A stretch of 32,670 nt of DNA. Origin: Bacillota bacterium. Lineage in GTDB: Bacteria > Bacillota > Clostridia > Acetivibrionales > DSM-1351. Made by a program: the position numbers and the translations under genes. Positions 7,683-16,514 of this stretch are shown in pieces (position 1 is the first letter of the stretch; each line of letters opens with the position of its first letter). The stretch is taken from NCBI GenBank assembly GCA_023443515.1, contig JAEZUC010000092.1, positions 1 through 32,670 on the forward strand, in the 5' to 3' direction. The notes under the pieces are model-generated. The model was not told the DNA's origin. It saw nothing but the letters and a program-made list of their open reading frames with translations, and did not search any database.

Positions 7683-8462
7683 TTATTTTTGATTTACATA
7701 TTTAATAAGCCCTGCCGTAATACCTTCTACCATTTTGTTTTGGTATTGGTCAGTATTAAGAAGTTTATCTTCTTCCGGGTTAGTCATAAATCCCATTTCC
7801 AGAAGAATTACAGGTACCCTCGACCAATTAAATCCTGTTAAATCACATGTCTCTTGGATACCTCTTGATTTCGATTTTGTATAACCTATAACCCCTTCCA
7901 GAACAAGTTCTCCTGCTTTTCTGCTGTTTTTCAGAATTTCTGTATCCTTTATATACTTGTTTCCGGGTATCATCATCAGTACACCGGATACACTGCTGTC
8001 ATCTGTGCCATTTCCGTGTAAACGTATGGTAAGGTCAACTTTAGAGGAATTCCAGAATTTTGCCCGTTCTACATTTGTGAGTCCGCACTCCTCGGTTTCC
8101 CTAACCATAATCACTTTTGCACCGTTTTGCACCAGTGAGTCTCTAAGCTTTTTAGCTACTGTAAGATTAAGTTTTGCTTCTGATATCCCTGTAACTACTC
8201 CCCTTGTACCGCTTGCAATTGCTGCTTTTTGAATTTCAATGCCGGGTGCCAGAGGTTCAGTTTCCTTATTTGAACGTGAGGTTTTACCATGCCCCGCATC
8301 AATACAAACAGTAAGGCCTTTAAGGGGGGTACTGTTAACGGTCTGAACCTCTTTATCTGCTTGATAGATAAAATCCTGATTTGTGCCAACACTATTGGCA
8401 ACCCCATATCCTAATACTATAGATACAGCTAGGGCTATTACATATATTTTTATATTCTTCAT
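7683..8462 (-). CDS. N-acetylmuramoyl-L-alanine amidase (Amidase_3)
   Basis: This 259-residue protein cleaves the bond between muramic acid and the first L-Ala of the peptide stem. An N-terminal hydrophobic segment (about residues 5-25) exports or anchors it. The Amidase_3 zinc site is complete: His in DAGHG (about 58), Glu in SEAKLNL (about 94), His in RLHGN (about 149). The catalytic Glu is in LLEMGFMTN near the C-terminus. The loop between DAGHG and the Glu (LAPGIEIQKAAIASGTRGV) is longer than in minimal enzymes. There is no separate wall-binding domain, which is similar to the CwlD/spore-type single-domain enzymes, but I cannot assign the exact role. The PH-like gene follows 94 bases downstream. 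Confidence 0.92.
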   Translation of the reverse strand: MKNIKIYVIALAVSIVLGYGVANSVGTNQDFIYQADKEVQTVNSTPLKGLTVCIDAGHGKTSRSNKETEPLAPGIEIQKAAIASGTRGVVTGISEAKLNLTVAKKLRDSLVQNGAKVIMVRETEECGLTNVERAKFWNSSKVDLTIRLHGNGTDDSSVSGVLMMIPGNKYIKDTEILKNSRKAGELVLEGVIGYTKSKSRGIQETCDLTGFNWSRVPVILLEMGFMTNPEEDKLLNTDQYQNKMVEGITAGLIKYVNQK

Positions 8463-8554
8463 TATATAAACTCCCTGTTATTTTTTTAGTATAATGGTTA
8501 GTTTTTGTATTTATATATAATTTTATTATAAAAATAAGATATTATTAAACTACA

Positions 8555-8583
8555 TTGCAAAATTCGCCATTTTTTGATAAAAT
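8555..8583 (+). promoter_or_regulatory. Predicted sigma-A promoter of the first chemoreceptor
   Basis: TTGCAA (8555-8560) and TAAAAT (8578-8583) are separated by 17 bases. The start would be near 8590, about 74 bases before the ATG. I did not find a flagellar-type (sigma-D) promoter. Confidence 0.5.
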
Positions 8584-8663
8584 ATGACTACTTTCTCGTG
8601 TGATCATTTGTTTTCTTATCTCAGTTTAAAAATTTAATATAGCTTGAAAGGAAAATATTCATT

Positions 8664-10184
8664 ATGAATTCTATTTTAAAAAAGCAAGAGAAATTCGCTA
8701 ACTCAGTAGCATTTTACAGTGCATTAATCAGTAGTTTAGGTGTTAGTGTATGCTTTCTGGTATTGGCTAAGAATTATATGGTTAGTATGATATTTTTAGC
8801 ATGTATTATTATTACTGTGGTAGGAAGACTTATAGAGAGGAGCACAAGGGTATTATCCAATATTTCCAAGTACATATACTTAATGGTATTTGCCTTTGTT
8901 CCAACCGCTGTTTTTTATATGCTAGAAGTAGCAGGAGGTTCAGGAATTCCTTCAATTGCCTTTAGTTTTACGTGCATATTTATCGTAATTATGTACTATA
9001 ATACTAAGCTTGTTTTACTGTATTCAGGTACTACTCTTTTTCTCTATACCGCTGCAATTTTTGTTTTTCCCAATGAATTCTATGGTGGCCCAGGTAAGAA
9101 CTCTATAAGCTGGATTTGTTTTGGGCTTGCATTTGGTATTTCTGTTTGTGTTTCTACTATACAATCCCAAAGGTCTAAAAGCATGATTGTAAATATAGAG
9201 GATAAAAAGAATGAAAGCGAAGCCCTTACCGATTTATTGAATAAATCAATTACCGAAGCGGCAGAGAGTTCTAAAACTATATACGATATAGCCAAGAATC
9301 TTAGTGACGGATTAATAGAGGTTAATAAAACATCCGAGCATACAATGACATCAATTATTAACATTGCACAAGGTACTTCGCTACAAAGAGATCTGACAAC
9401 AGAATCCTATAATGTTATAAATGATATTTCCAATAAGCTTATGAATATTGCAGAACGTATTCTGACTGTTTCTCATTTCGCTCAGGATTGTTCTGTTATG
9501 ACCAGCAACGGTAATAAAATAATAACTTCTGCCATTAAACAAATGGAACTGATAAATACAAATTCGGACAGGCTTACAAACGCAATTAATATATTGGGAA
9601 ATAAATCCGCTGAAATCGGGCAGATAACTGCCATGATAAATTCAATTGCCGAAAAAACAAATCTGCTTGCTCTCAATGCCGCTATTGAAGCTTCAAGAGC
9701 AGGGGAATCTGGGAAAGGTTTCTCTGTCATATCTTCAGAAATACGCAACTTAGCTGAACAGTCAAAATACTCAATAACTAAAATCAATGAGTTAATTAAT
9801 GAAGTTCAAAGCGAAATTAATAACACTATTGAAATTACAGATGAGAGTAATATTTCTGTTAACGAAGGTAAAGATATAATTACAACTGCAGGAGAAATTT
9901 TTGGTAAGATACTAGATTCAGTCAATGAAATTTCAAGTTTTTCAAAATCTGTATCCGAGAATGTACAGAATATTTATAATAATTCACAGACTGTCGTTAC
10001 ATCAATCAGCAAGACGAAAGACGCTTCCGATGCAATTTCCAAAGCATCACAGGAGGTTGCAGCAGTTTCAGAGGAAGAAAACGCAACCTTAGAAGAGATT
10101 CATTCTATTGCTGACACTCTTTATAGTATGTCTTCTAAGCTTAATAACATAATACAATTATCATCACCTCAACAAGTGCGGTAA
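8664..10184 (+). CDS. Methyl-accepting chemotaxis protein with a six-helix membrane sensor
   Basis: This is a 506-residue chemoreceptor. The N-terminal part (about residues 14-165) contains six predicted membrane helices with almost no extracellular loop, so it senses in or near the membrane rather than through a Cache or 4HB domain. There is no recognisable HAMP domain; a short linker leads directly into the signalling coiled coil. The hairpin tip that contacts CheA/CheW is clear (EKTNLLALNAAIEASRAGES, about residues 330-350). The C-terminal QEVAAVSEEENATLEEI stretch is typical of a methylation region. No CheB/CheR-tethering pentapeptide is seen. The gene is divergent from the amidase and ends in a terminator shared by the convergent dehydrogenase operon. 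Confidence 0.92.
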   Translation: MNSILKKQEKFANSVAFYSALISSLGVSVCFLVLAKNYMVSMIFLACIIITVVGRLIERSTRVLSNISKYIYLMVFAFVPTAVFYMLEVAGGSGIPSIAFSFTCIFIVIMYYNTKLVLLYSGTTLFLYTAAIFVFPNEFYGGPGKNSISWICFGLAFGISVCVSTIQSQRSKSMIVNIEDKKNESEALTDLLNKSITEAAESSKTIYDIAKNLSDGLIEVNKTSEHTMTSIINIAQGTSLQRDLTTESYNVINDISNKLMNIAERILTVSHFAQDCSVMTSNGNKIITSAIKQMELINTNSDRLTNAINILGNKSAEIGQITAMINSIAEKTNLLALNAAIEASRAGESGKGFSVISSEIRNLAEQSKYSITKINELINEVQSEINNTIEITDESNISVNEGKDIITTAGEIFGKILDSVNEISSFSKSVSENVQNIYNNSQTVVTSISKTKDASDAISKASQEVAAVSEEENATLEEIHSIADTLYSMSSKLNNIIQLSSPQQVR

Positions 10185-10211
10185 TGATAATTGACCTTAT
10201 ACAAAATTTTG

Positions 10212-10253
10212 GGAGCTGTAGCAAACCTTATTTGTTTGCTACAGCTCCTTTTT
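10212..10253 (+). terminator. Rho-independent terminator, chemoreceptor
   Basis: Perfect 15-base arms (GGAGCTGTAGCAAAC at 10212-10226, complement at 10234-10248) with a 7-base loop are followed by TTTTT on the plus strand. It lies four bases beyond the end of the convergent dehydrogenase gene and may stop that transcript too, though its minus-side T run is weaker. Confidence 0.92.
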
Positions 10254-10257
10254 GATT

Positions 10258-11331
10258 TTAAAACGTGAATATCACTTTGAAATCTCCATGTTTCCCGGTA
10301 GCATGTTCAAAAGCTTGTTCCCACTCTTCCAGCTTAAAGTACCTTCCGATTATTCCATCGGTTTTCAACGTCCCATCAGCAATATGATCTATTACAAAAG
10401 GGTAGCAATACGGTGATAGATGTGCCCCAAGTATATCAAGTTCCTTACTGTCTCCAATTATGGACCAATCCACTGTAGTTTCTGAACCAAAAACCGAGAA
10501 CTCTACAAAGCGTCCCAATTTACGAATCATTTCCAAACCCTGAGTTACACTGGAAGGGTGTCCTGTAGCTTCAATATAAATATCACAGCCGTAACCTTCT
10601 GTTAAATCCATGATTATTTTTACAACATCCTCTTTTCCGGGGTTAATCACCATGTCAGCACCAAATTCTTTAGCCTTTTCCAAGCGAGAATCCATCATAT
10701 CAAGGACGATTAGTTTCTCAGGGTTTTTCATACGTGCATAAGTTATCATACCAAGTCCCAGGGTACCTGCACCCGATATTACTACTACATCCTCGTTAGT
10801 GATTTGTGCTCGGTCTACACAATGCTTTGAACATGCGTATGGTTCTATCAGTAGAGCCTTTTCAAGTAGTAAGTCTTTTGGGACTTTATGTATTACTGCA
10901 GTTTTAGGAAAGCGAACATATTCAGCCATTCCTCCGTTATTGTCTTTCTGAAAGCCAAAAGTGGCATGTGGCTGGCACATCCAGTAGCGACCCGTTTTAC
11001 AAAACTTACATTCGCCGCAGGGAACAATCTGGTCGGAAGTAACTCTATCTCCTATTTTATATCCTTTTACATTTTTACCTATTTCTACTATAACACCAAG
11101 GAATTCGTGACCGGGTATAAAAGGTGGTTTTACCCAGGATTCTTGGTTATTGTTGCCCCAAAAACGGCCAGCCCCGTGCATACACTTTAAATCACCTGCG
11201 CAAATACCACAGCCTTCGGTTTTTATTATAATATCATCCGGCCCGCATTCAGGAACAGGATATTCCCGTTCAAAACGATAATCTCCTTTTCCGTATGCAA
11301 CTAATGCCTTCATTGTCTTTGGAATACTCAT
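10258..11331 (-). CDS. Zinc-dependent medium-chain dehydrogenase, polyol/sugar-alcohol type
   Basis: This 357-residue NAD(P)-dependent enzyme of the alcohol/sorbitol/threitol dehydrogenase group should interconvert a secondary alcohol and a ketone. Visible: catalytic-zinc Cys in GCGICAGD (about residue 41) and GHEFLG (about 75), and the four structural-zinc cysteines in PCGECKFCKTGRYWMC. A Rossmann motif GAGTLGLG is followed by an Asp (VLDMMD) at the end of the second strand, which favours NAD over NADP. Its ATG overlaps the ribokinase stop by four bases (ATGA type), so the two are coupled. As last gene of the operon it may oxidise a sugar or polyol arriving through the same importer, or recycle a by-product. 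The substrate cannot be fixed; erythritol/threitol dehydrogenases look like the nearest relatives I recall. Confidence 0.88.
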   Translation of the reverse strand: MSIPKTMKALVAYGKGDYRFEREYPVPECGPDDIIIKTEGCGICAGDLKCMHGAGRFWGNNNQESWVKPPFIPGHEFLGVIVEIGKNVKGYKIGDRVTSDQIVPCGECKFCKTGRYWMCQPHATFGFQKDNNGGMAEYVRFPKTAVIHKVPKDLLLEKALLIEPYACSKHCVDRAQITNEDVVVISGAGTLGLGMITYARMKNPEKLIVLDMMDSRLEKAKEFGADMVINPGKEDVVKIIMDLTEGYGCDIYIEATGHPSSVTQGLEMIRKLGRFVEFSVFGSETTVDWSIIGDSKELDILGAHLSPYCYPFVIDHIADGTLKTDGIIGRYFKLEEWEQAFEHATGKHGDFKVIFTF

Positions 11332-12269
11332 ATAATCCCGCCTTTCGATCCTATTTCTGAAATATATTTCTCTACTTCTTCCATTGAGGGCATGGATGAC
11401 TGAGCACCTTTTCTGGTCACGGAAATAGAAGCCACATGATTTGCAAATTTAACCGCAGCTATAATATCTTTTCCTTTTGACAGGTACAGTGCCATAGAAG
11501 CTATAAAGCTGTCACCTGCTGCAGTAGTATCTATTACCTTTACATCCTCAGTACTGATATGCTTTACAACATTGTTTTGGCCTGAAACAAATGAACCTTT
11601 TCCACCAAGAGTCACTATTACGGTTTTAACCCCTTGTTTTTTTATCGTATCGACAGCTTTATTCATGCAACCGTCAACCTCTTCTATACCAGTGAGTTTA
11701 ACCAATTCTGTTTCGTTAGGCTTGATTATATCAACGTTAGCCAGAAGGTCTTCCGGTATACTATCCGGTGCCGGAGCAGGGTCTAATATAACGGTTTTCC
11801 CAAGCCCTTTTGCCTTTTTTGCCGCATATGCAACAGTATCAATAGGTATCTCTAACTGAAAAATAACTATATCACTTTCTTCAATTACTTTAAGGTTTTT
11901 ATCAATGTATTCACGACTTACATACTTATTAGCGCCTTGGACAACTATTATGCTGTTGTCGCCCTTTTCATTGACATTTATCAGAGCTATTCCTGTATTA
12001 ACGCCTTCTATTCTTTCAATGTGAGTTGTATCCACACCCACAGCCTTTAAGCCTTCTATTTGAATGTCACCGTAGGAATCATTTCCTACAGCACCCAGCA
12101 TTGTTACGTCTGCCCCCAACTTCCCTAAAGCATATGCCTGATTAGCACCTTTACCTCCGGGAATAAATTCCAAACTATCTGCCAATAGTGTTTCTCCAAC
12201 TTGTGGCATATGTTTTACATTAACAACAAAGTCCATATTAAGACTTCCTATAACTAATATTTTGCCCAT
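11328..12269 (-). CDS. rbsK: Ribokinase (PfkB family)
   Basis: This 313-residue sugar kinase would make ribose 5-phosphate from ribose and ATP. The ribokinase start GSLNMDFV, the substrate signature PGGKGANQAYALGKLGADV (about residues 38-56), the catalytic motif DTTAAGDSF (Asp as base, about residue 253) and the late ASISVTRKGAQSSMP stretch are all canonical. The ribosome site is weak (GGGTG). It follows the importer permeases by 26 bases and overlaps the dehydrogenase start. With a nucleoside hydrolase earlier in the operon, ribose released from ribosides is the obvious substrate. A second kinase domain is fused to the operon regulator. Confidence 0.93.
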   Translation of the reverse strand: MGKILVIGSLNMDFVVNVKHMPQVGETLLADSLEFIPGGKGANQAYALGKLGADVTMLGAVGNDSYGDIQIEGLKAVGVDTTHIERIEGVNTGIALINVNEKGDNSIIVVQGANKYVSREYIDKNLKVIEESDIVIFQLEIPIDTVAYAAKKAKGLGKTVILDPAPAPDSIPEDLLANVDIIKPNETELVKLTGIEEVDGCMNKAVDTIKKQGVKTVIVTLGGKGSFVSGQNNVVKHISTEDVKVIDTTAAGDSFIASMALYLSKGKDIIAAVKFANHVASISVTRKGAQSSMPSMEEVEKYISEIGSKGGII

Positions 12270-12295
12270 TTATACACCCGCTTTTCTAGTATTAA

Positions 12296-13138
12296 TTATC
12301 CTTTGACACCGCTGCTTGTAATTCCTTGTACAAAGTACTTTTGTGTAGGCAGGAACAAACCCAGAGGTACAAGTGCAGATATCATTGAACCAGCATAGAG
12401 GCACGACCATAGTGTAACCCTTTCCATTTTAAATGAAGACAATGCAATTTGTATAGTTTGTATGTCTTTTGAGCGTGCAACAAGTAATGGCCATAAATAT
12501 GAGTTCCACTGATCCATAAATATTATTAAGGAAGCAGTAACAAATACAGTTACCGATGAAGGTAATATTATCTTTAGAAATATTTGAGTCCAATTTGCTC
12601 CATCAACTCTTGCGGCTTCTATTATGCTAGGCGGAATATCTTTAAAGAACTGTGTGAATAAAAATAATACCAACCCGCTTGCGATTGTAGGAACAATTAA
12701 ACCGGCATAAGTATTGACCCATCCCAGATTACTGACAACTTTGTATAAAGGAAGAGAAATAGATTCAAAAGGAACCATAAATGATACTAGAAATATACCG
12801 AACAAAACCTCTTTAAACTTAAATTTGAAGCATGCAAAGGCAAAAGCCGCTATGCTGTTCAAAAGACAGCCTCCTATTATTGTTACAAATGAAACGAAAA
12901 TTGTATTAATAATTGGACGTGCAAAATTAAATTTCGTAAACAATTTTATATATGAGTCCATTGTAAAATCCACAGGTACAAGAGTATTAATGGAAAATGG
13001 CGTTACATATTTATAAAATTCAGTATCACTTCTTAATGAGGCTGAAAGACACCAAAGCAGTGGAAATATTGTTAATATAGTTATTATGATCAGACCGATA
13101 TAAATGAAGAAATTTTTTATAATCATATTTTTACTCAT
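12296..13138 (-). CDS. Carbohydrate ABC importer permease, MalG type
   Basis: This 280-residue inner-membrane permease has six predicted helices. It carries the coupling-loop motif EAARVDGANWTQIFLKIILP (about residues 192-211), the EAA loop of CUT1 sugar importers. The C-terminal GITSSGVKG ending is typical of MalG-type subunits. GGAGG lies eight bases before the ATG, within the end of the preceding permease gene, so translation is coupled. It pairs with the MalF-type subunit upstream. Confidence 0.95.
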   Translation of the reverse strand: MSKNMIIKNFFIYIGLIIITILTIFPLLWCLSASLRSDTEFYKYVTPFSINTLVPVDFTMDSYIKLFTKFNFARPIINTIFVSFVTIIGGCLLNSIAAFAFACFKFKFKEVLFGIFLVSFMVPFESISLPLYKVVSNLGWVNTYAGLIVPTIASGLVLFLFTQFFKDIPPSIIEAARVDGANWTQIFLKIILPSSVTVFVTASLIIFMDQWNSYLWPLLVARSKDIQTIQIALSSFKMERVTLWSCLYAGSMISALVPLGLFLPTQKYFVQGITSSGVKG

Positions 13139-13141
13139 ATC

Positions 13142-13999
13142 TTACGCCTCCTTTTTTTCTGACATAAGCCTGAACTGAAGAGTACATACAATTGCAATAA
13201 TTACAAGCAAAACAGTGACAATAGCAGCTGATCTTGGCCGGTCAGCCATTTTGAAGGCGGATTTATATGCTTCATACATCAAAACATTTGTGCTGCCTTC
13301 AGGTCCTCCCTGTGTAACTATCTGCATAGGAACAAAAAGCAGTATATTGATAGAGGTATTAGCAACAAATACGAACAGCAACACTTTTTTAATTAATGGT
13401 ATTGTTATACTAATTACAGTTTTCAACCAATTGGCTCCATCAATTTTTGCTGACTCGTAAATACTGGCATCAACATTCTTTAATCCCGCCAGAATGAACA
13501 TCATCCAGTAGCCTACACCTTTCCAGGTAGCAATTAAAACAATACACCAAAGTGCCTGAGTTTTGCTAACTAGGAAGTCCTGCTGTGAAATACCGAAAAT
13601 ACCGAGAATACTATTTATAACACCACCATTTGGACTCAGCATGAGATTCCAAACAATGGTTGCAACCGTAAGTGAAATAGTTACAGGCAAATAGAATATG
13701 GTACGAAACATACCTATACCCTTAACTGTTGTATTAACCAACAGAGCCAGACAAAATGCTATAAATATCTGTAATGGAATCATTACAATGTTTATTTTCA
13801 TTGTGACCCATAGTGATTTCCAAAATATCTTGTCTTTGAAAAGTGTTTCATAAGTGTCTAGTGTAAATGTACCTTTTACCATCAAACTTTCTAGAAGGGT
13901 TGAAATTATTGGATAGATTTTAAAGACTATTATCAAAAGAAACGCAGGTAATATAAATATATATGGTAAAGCCTTAAACTTCCCAAACATGTTATTCAT
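13142..13999 (-). CDS. Carbohydrate ABC importer permease, MalF type
   Basis: This 285-residue inner-membrane permease has six predicted helices and the EAA coupling loop (YESAKIDGANWLKTVISITIP, about residues 180-200). It is the partner of the MalG-type subunit that starts three bases after its stop. GAGGTG precedes the ATG. As in many Firmicutes CUT1 systems no ATPase gene is in the operon, so a shared MsmX-like ATPase elsewhere in the genome should power it. Confidence 0.95.
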   Translation of the reverse strand: MNNMFGKFKALPYIFILPAFLLIIVFKIYPIISTLLESLMVKGTFTLDTYETLFKDKIFWKSLWVTMKINIVMIPLQIFIAFCLALLVNTTVKGIGMFRTIFYLPVTISLTVATIVWNLMLSPNGGVINSILGIFGISQQDFLVSKTQALWCIVLIATWKGVGYWMMFILAGLKNVDASIYESAKIDGANWLKTVISITIPLIKKVLLFVFVANTSINILLFVPMQIVTQGGPEGSTNVLMYEAYKSAFKMADRPRSAAIVTVLLVIIAIVCTLQFRLMSEKKEA

Positions 14000-14141
14000 T
14001 TTTTCACCTCAATAAATGCCCAATTATATACTATACTGAAAATCATTAGATACAAATCTCTAATCAACAACAAAATTGTGTAGTTTTATATTTACAGCAA
14101 CTGTGTACATGCTTGGTATATATGTAGTATTTAAGAGAATC

Positions 14142-14164
14142 GGCGGTAAAATAATATTACCGCC
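14142..14164 (-). other. Intercistronic hairpin between binding-protein and permease genes
   Basis: Perfect arms GGCGGTAA (14142-14149) and TTACCGCC (14157-14164) enclose a 7-base loop, 29 bases after the binding-protein stop. No T run follows, so it is more likely an mRNA 3'-end stabiliser or processing stem than a full terminator. Such stems often allow the binding protein to be made in excess over the permeases. The rest of the 193-base gap shows nothing else I can name. Confidence 0.6.
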
Positions 14165-14192
14165 AATCCCCAGGTATAGTTCAAATTTGTTA

Positions 14193-15518
14193 TTACTTCT
14201 TATATTTTGCCATAGCACTGTTGATCTGTTCTACCGCACTGTTAAGGCTATCCTTGACATTTGAACCGTTACGGATATTTTCAAAAGTTGCATCCATTAC
14301 TGAACTGTATTCGGAATACCCTGGTGTTAAAGCTCTTGGTACAGCTGTATTTGAGGCTTCGTAAGCTCCAACCTTTAAATATCCGGCAGCATTTTTATCG
14401 TCAATGAGTTCTTGTATCTTTGACTTTCTTGCAGGCATATCACCACTCCACTTGAGATACTTATCACTGCCTTCACCAAGACTCATGTATTTGATAAACT
14501 CAACTGCCGCATCAACGTTTTTAGATGCTGCATTAACACCAAAATGCCAACTGCCCGTACCTGTACCTACATTCTTTTCAAATCCCTTGAAGGCAGGAGC
14601 ATAAGTCCACCCATAATCCTTCATGCCTGCTGTATCACATGCAGCAGCAGTCCATGTACCACCTGCCATGAATACAATTTTTCCTGAATTGAAATAGTTA
14701 GGAACTTCATCAGCTGTAATGCCCTTTTGTGAAAGGCCACTGTTATAAAGGTTCTGCATCCAGGTCATTGATTTTATCCACGCATCATTGTTTATAACTC
14801 CGTCAACGGTATATCCGTCATCTCCGATATTTTTACCGCCCATACTGTTTGCAAGGGCACACATCTGATATGTACGGCTAACCTGTTGGAACTGTATCCC
14901 TGAAATGCCCTTGGACTTGTCAGGGTCAACTGTGGCAACTGTTTTCTTTGCCATATCTTCTATCTCTTCCCATGTAAGGCGGTTATTTTCGTCGTTATCG
15001 CGAATGGTTACGCCCGCTTGTTTTAGTAAAGCCTTGTTATACCAAAGGAGCTGAGCAGATGTGGCCTGACCAGGTGCATAGAATTTACCATCCCAAATAC
15101 CGGCATTACGACTGGAATCTATAAACTGTCCCTTTTCGTCATCAGTAAAATATTTGTCCAGTGGCAGTATGTAACCTCGGTTTGCATACGCTGCTACCAT
15201 CGGCCCATCTACACTGATTACATCGTAGTCTTCTGAGCCGGAAGCAATTTTTATTTCAATGGATTCAAACAAGTCATTAAATGCCAGATACTCACCTTTT
15301 ACTTTAATACCTGTTTTAGCTTCAAATGCATCAAGTATTTCCTGGTTTTCCTTTGTAGTTTCAGTCATCCAGACAATCTCTTTTTTCTCGGCTTTTCCCG
15401 TACTTTCAGTTCCGGATGTTTGGGACGTCGTTGTTCCTGCATCTCCTGAACCTCCTGAACATCCAAACATTGTAGTTACCATTGCCAATAGAAGAATAAT
15501 TGCATTTAATTTTTTCAT
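14193..15518 (-). CDS. Extracellular solute-binding lipoprotein of a CUT1 importer
   Basis: This 441-residue protein has a lipoprotein signal with the lipid Cys in MFGCSGG (about residue 20), then a Gly/Ser/Thr linker. The family 1 binding fold follows, with the usual start of the mature domain (KEIVWMTETTKENQEILDAFEAKTGIKV) in two pieces of matching strand pattern. Tryptophans and aromatic residues in the cleft region (GGTWTAAACD, GTGSWHFG) fit sugar or riboside stacking. It captures the substrate outside the membrane and hands it to the MalF/MalG pair encoded next. AAAGGAG lies eight bases before the ATG. The ligand is not readable from sequence; the operon suggests a riboside, a pentose or a sugar alcohol. 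Confidence 0.93.
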   Translation of the reverse strand: MKKLNAIILLLAMVTTMFGCSGGSGDAGTTTSQTSGTESTGKAEKKEIVWMTETTKENQEILDAFEAKTGIKVKGEYLAFNDLFESIEIKIASGSEDYDVISVDGPMVAAYANRGYILPLDKYFTDDEKGQFIDSSRNAGIWDGKFYAPGQATSAQLLWYNKALLKQAGVTIRDNDENNRLTWEEIEDMAKKTVATVDPDKSKGISGIQFQQVSRTYQMCALANSMGGKNIGDDGYTVDGVINNDAWIKSMTWMQNLYNSGLSQKGITADEVPNYFNSGKIVFMAGGTWTAAACDTAGMKDYGWTYAPAFKGFEKNVGTGTGSWHFGVNAASKNVDAAVEFIKYMSLGEGSDKYLKWSGDMPARKSKIQELIDDKNAAGYLKVGAYEASNTAVPRALTPGYSEYSSVMDATFENIRNGSNVKDSLNSAVEQINSAMAKYKK

Positions 15519-15573
15519 AATGTTTGCTCCTTTTTTGGTTTTATTTAACAGCTATGCTGCTGTTTACAAATGT

Positions 15574-16491
15574 TTACTTAACAAGCTTTGAAAATAAGTC
15601 TCCGAACAATTTATCCCGGTTTATATGATAAATGTACTTAATAAGATGTCTGTCTTTGTTGAAAGAGTATGTATCATCATATTCAGGGATAGGACTTGTT
15701 TCAAAACGTTCCAGCATAAAATCCCCTTCCAGAAGCCAGGCTACTGCAGTAACATCCCAAATAGGACGTGTCCAGTATTCTCCGCCATTACATCTTTTAG
15801 CCTCTGCTGTTGTTACGTCAACCAAATAATCACACAACTTGTTTTTTCCACGTAACCAATGTTCCAGCTCAGGCCCCCCCGTGGTAAAAGCAGAAACCAC
15901 TCCCATACATGGCAGCTGCACCATTGGAACGCCACAACCGAAAACAATTCTCGCAGCCGCAATATCCTGATACAAATTAAACTCTTTGTTATCAGGCCAG
16001 TGGTGTGCATTCCCGCCAAGCCATATAAGTACTATTCTGTCTTTTATTTCTGGCTTAATAAGCAGTGCAGATGCTATATTGGTGATTGCACCTACCGCAA
16101 TAACATACAGCGGTTCTTCCTCGCTATATTCCATAGCAAGTTCCACGAGATGGTTGGTAGCATCAGAAATTACAGGTGTAATCTCATCAGACAAAAATCT
16201 TTCAGAACCTTTGTGCACTAATCTTTTAAGCTCGTCACGTTCCATCAAAGACAGTATATTCATTATCTCTTGGTAGCTTTTATTCATACCCTCTTCAGGG
16301 CCGGAACTTTTATCATTAAAGAATGGTGCTGCATATATGGCTTTTATATTAAGCTTTTCCGGGTTCTTAATAAGATAAGCCAATGCATACTGATCATCAA
16401 TTTCATTAAATGTATCCGTATCAAAAACAACATCTACTTTTCCTTTTGGTTTTTGCAACCGTTTCATCATATTTTCATTATTTATAGTCAT
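15574..16491 (-). CDS. Nucleoside hydrolase (inosine-uridine hydrolase superfamily)
   Basis: This 305-residue enzyme should split the N-glycosidic bond of a ribonucleoside (or a related riboside) to base plus ribose. The calcium-site N-terminal motif is DTDTFNEIDDQYA (about residues 22-34). It is two residues longer than the standard DTDPGIDDA, a variant seen in a distinct subgroup of the family. The second conserved block VIAVGAITNIASAL, the NLYQDIAAARIVF block, and the late metal-site Asp in RPIWDVTAVAW (about residue 250) are also present. There is no signal peptide, so it acts in the cytoplasm on imported substrate. AAAGGAG precedes the ATG. The gene sits between the regulator-kinase and binding-protein genes. 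Confidence 0.9.
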   Translation of the reverse strand: MTINNENMMKRLQKPKGKVDVVFDTDTFNEIDDQYALAYLIKNPEKLNIKAIYAAPFFNDKSSGPEEGMNKSYQEIMNILSLMERDELKRLVHKGSERFLSDEITPVISDATNHLVELAMEYSEEEPLYVIAVGAITNIASALLIKPEIKDRIVLIWLGGNAHHWPDNKEFNLYQDIAAARIVFGCGVPMVQLPCMGVVSAFTTGGPELEHWLRGKNKLCDYLVDVTTAEAKRCNGGEYWTRPIWDVTAVAWLLEGDFMLERFETSPIPEYDDTYSFNKDRHLIKYIYHINRDKLFGDLFSKLVK

Positions 16492-16514
16492 AGAAAATTA
16501 GCTCCTTTCTCTAA

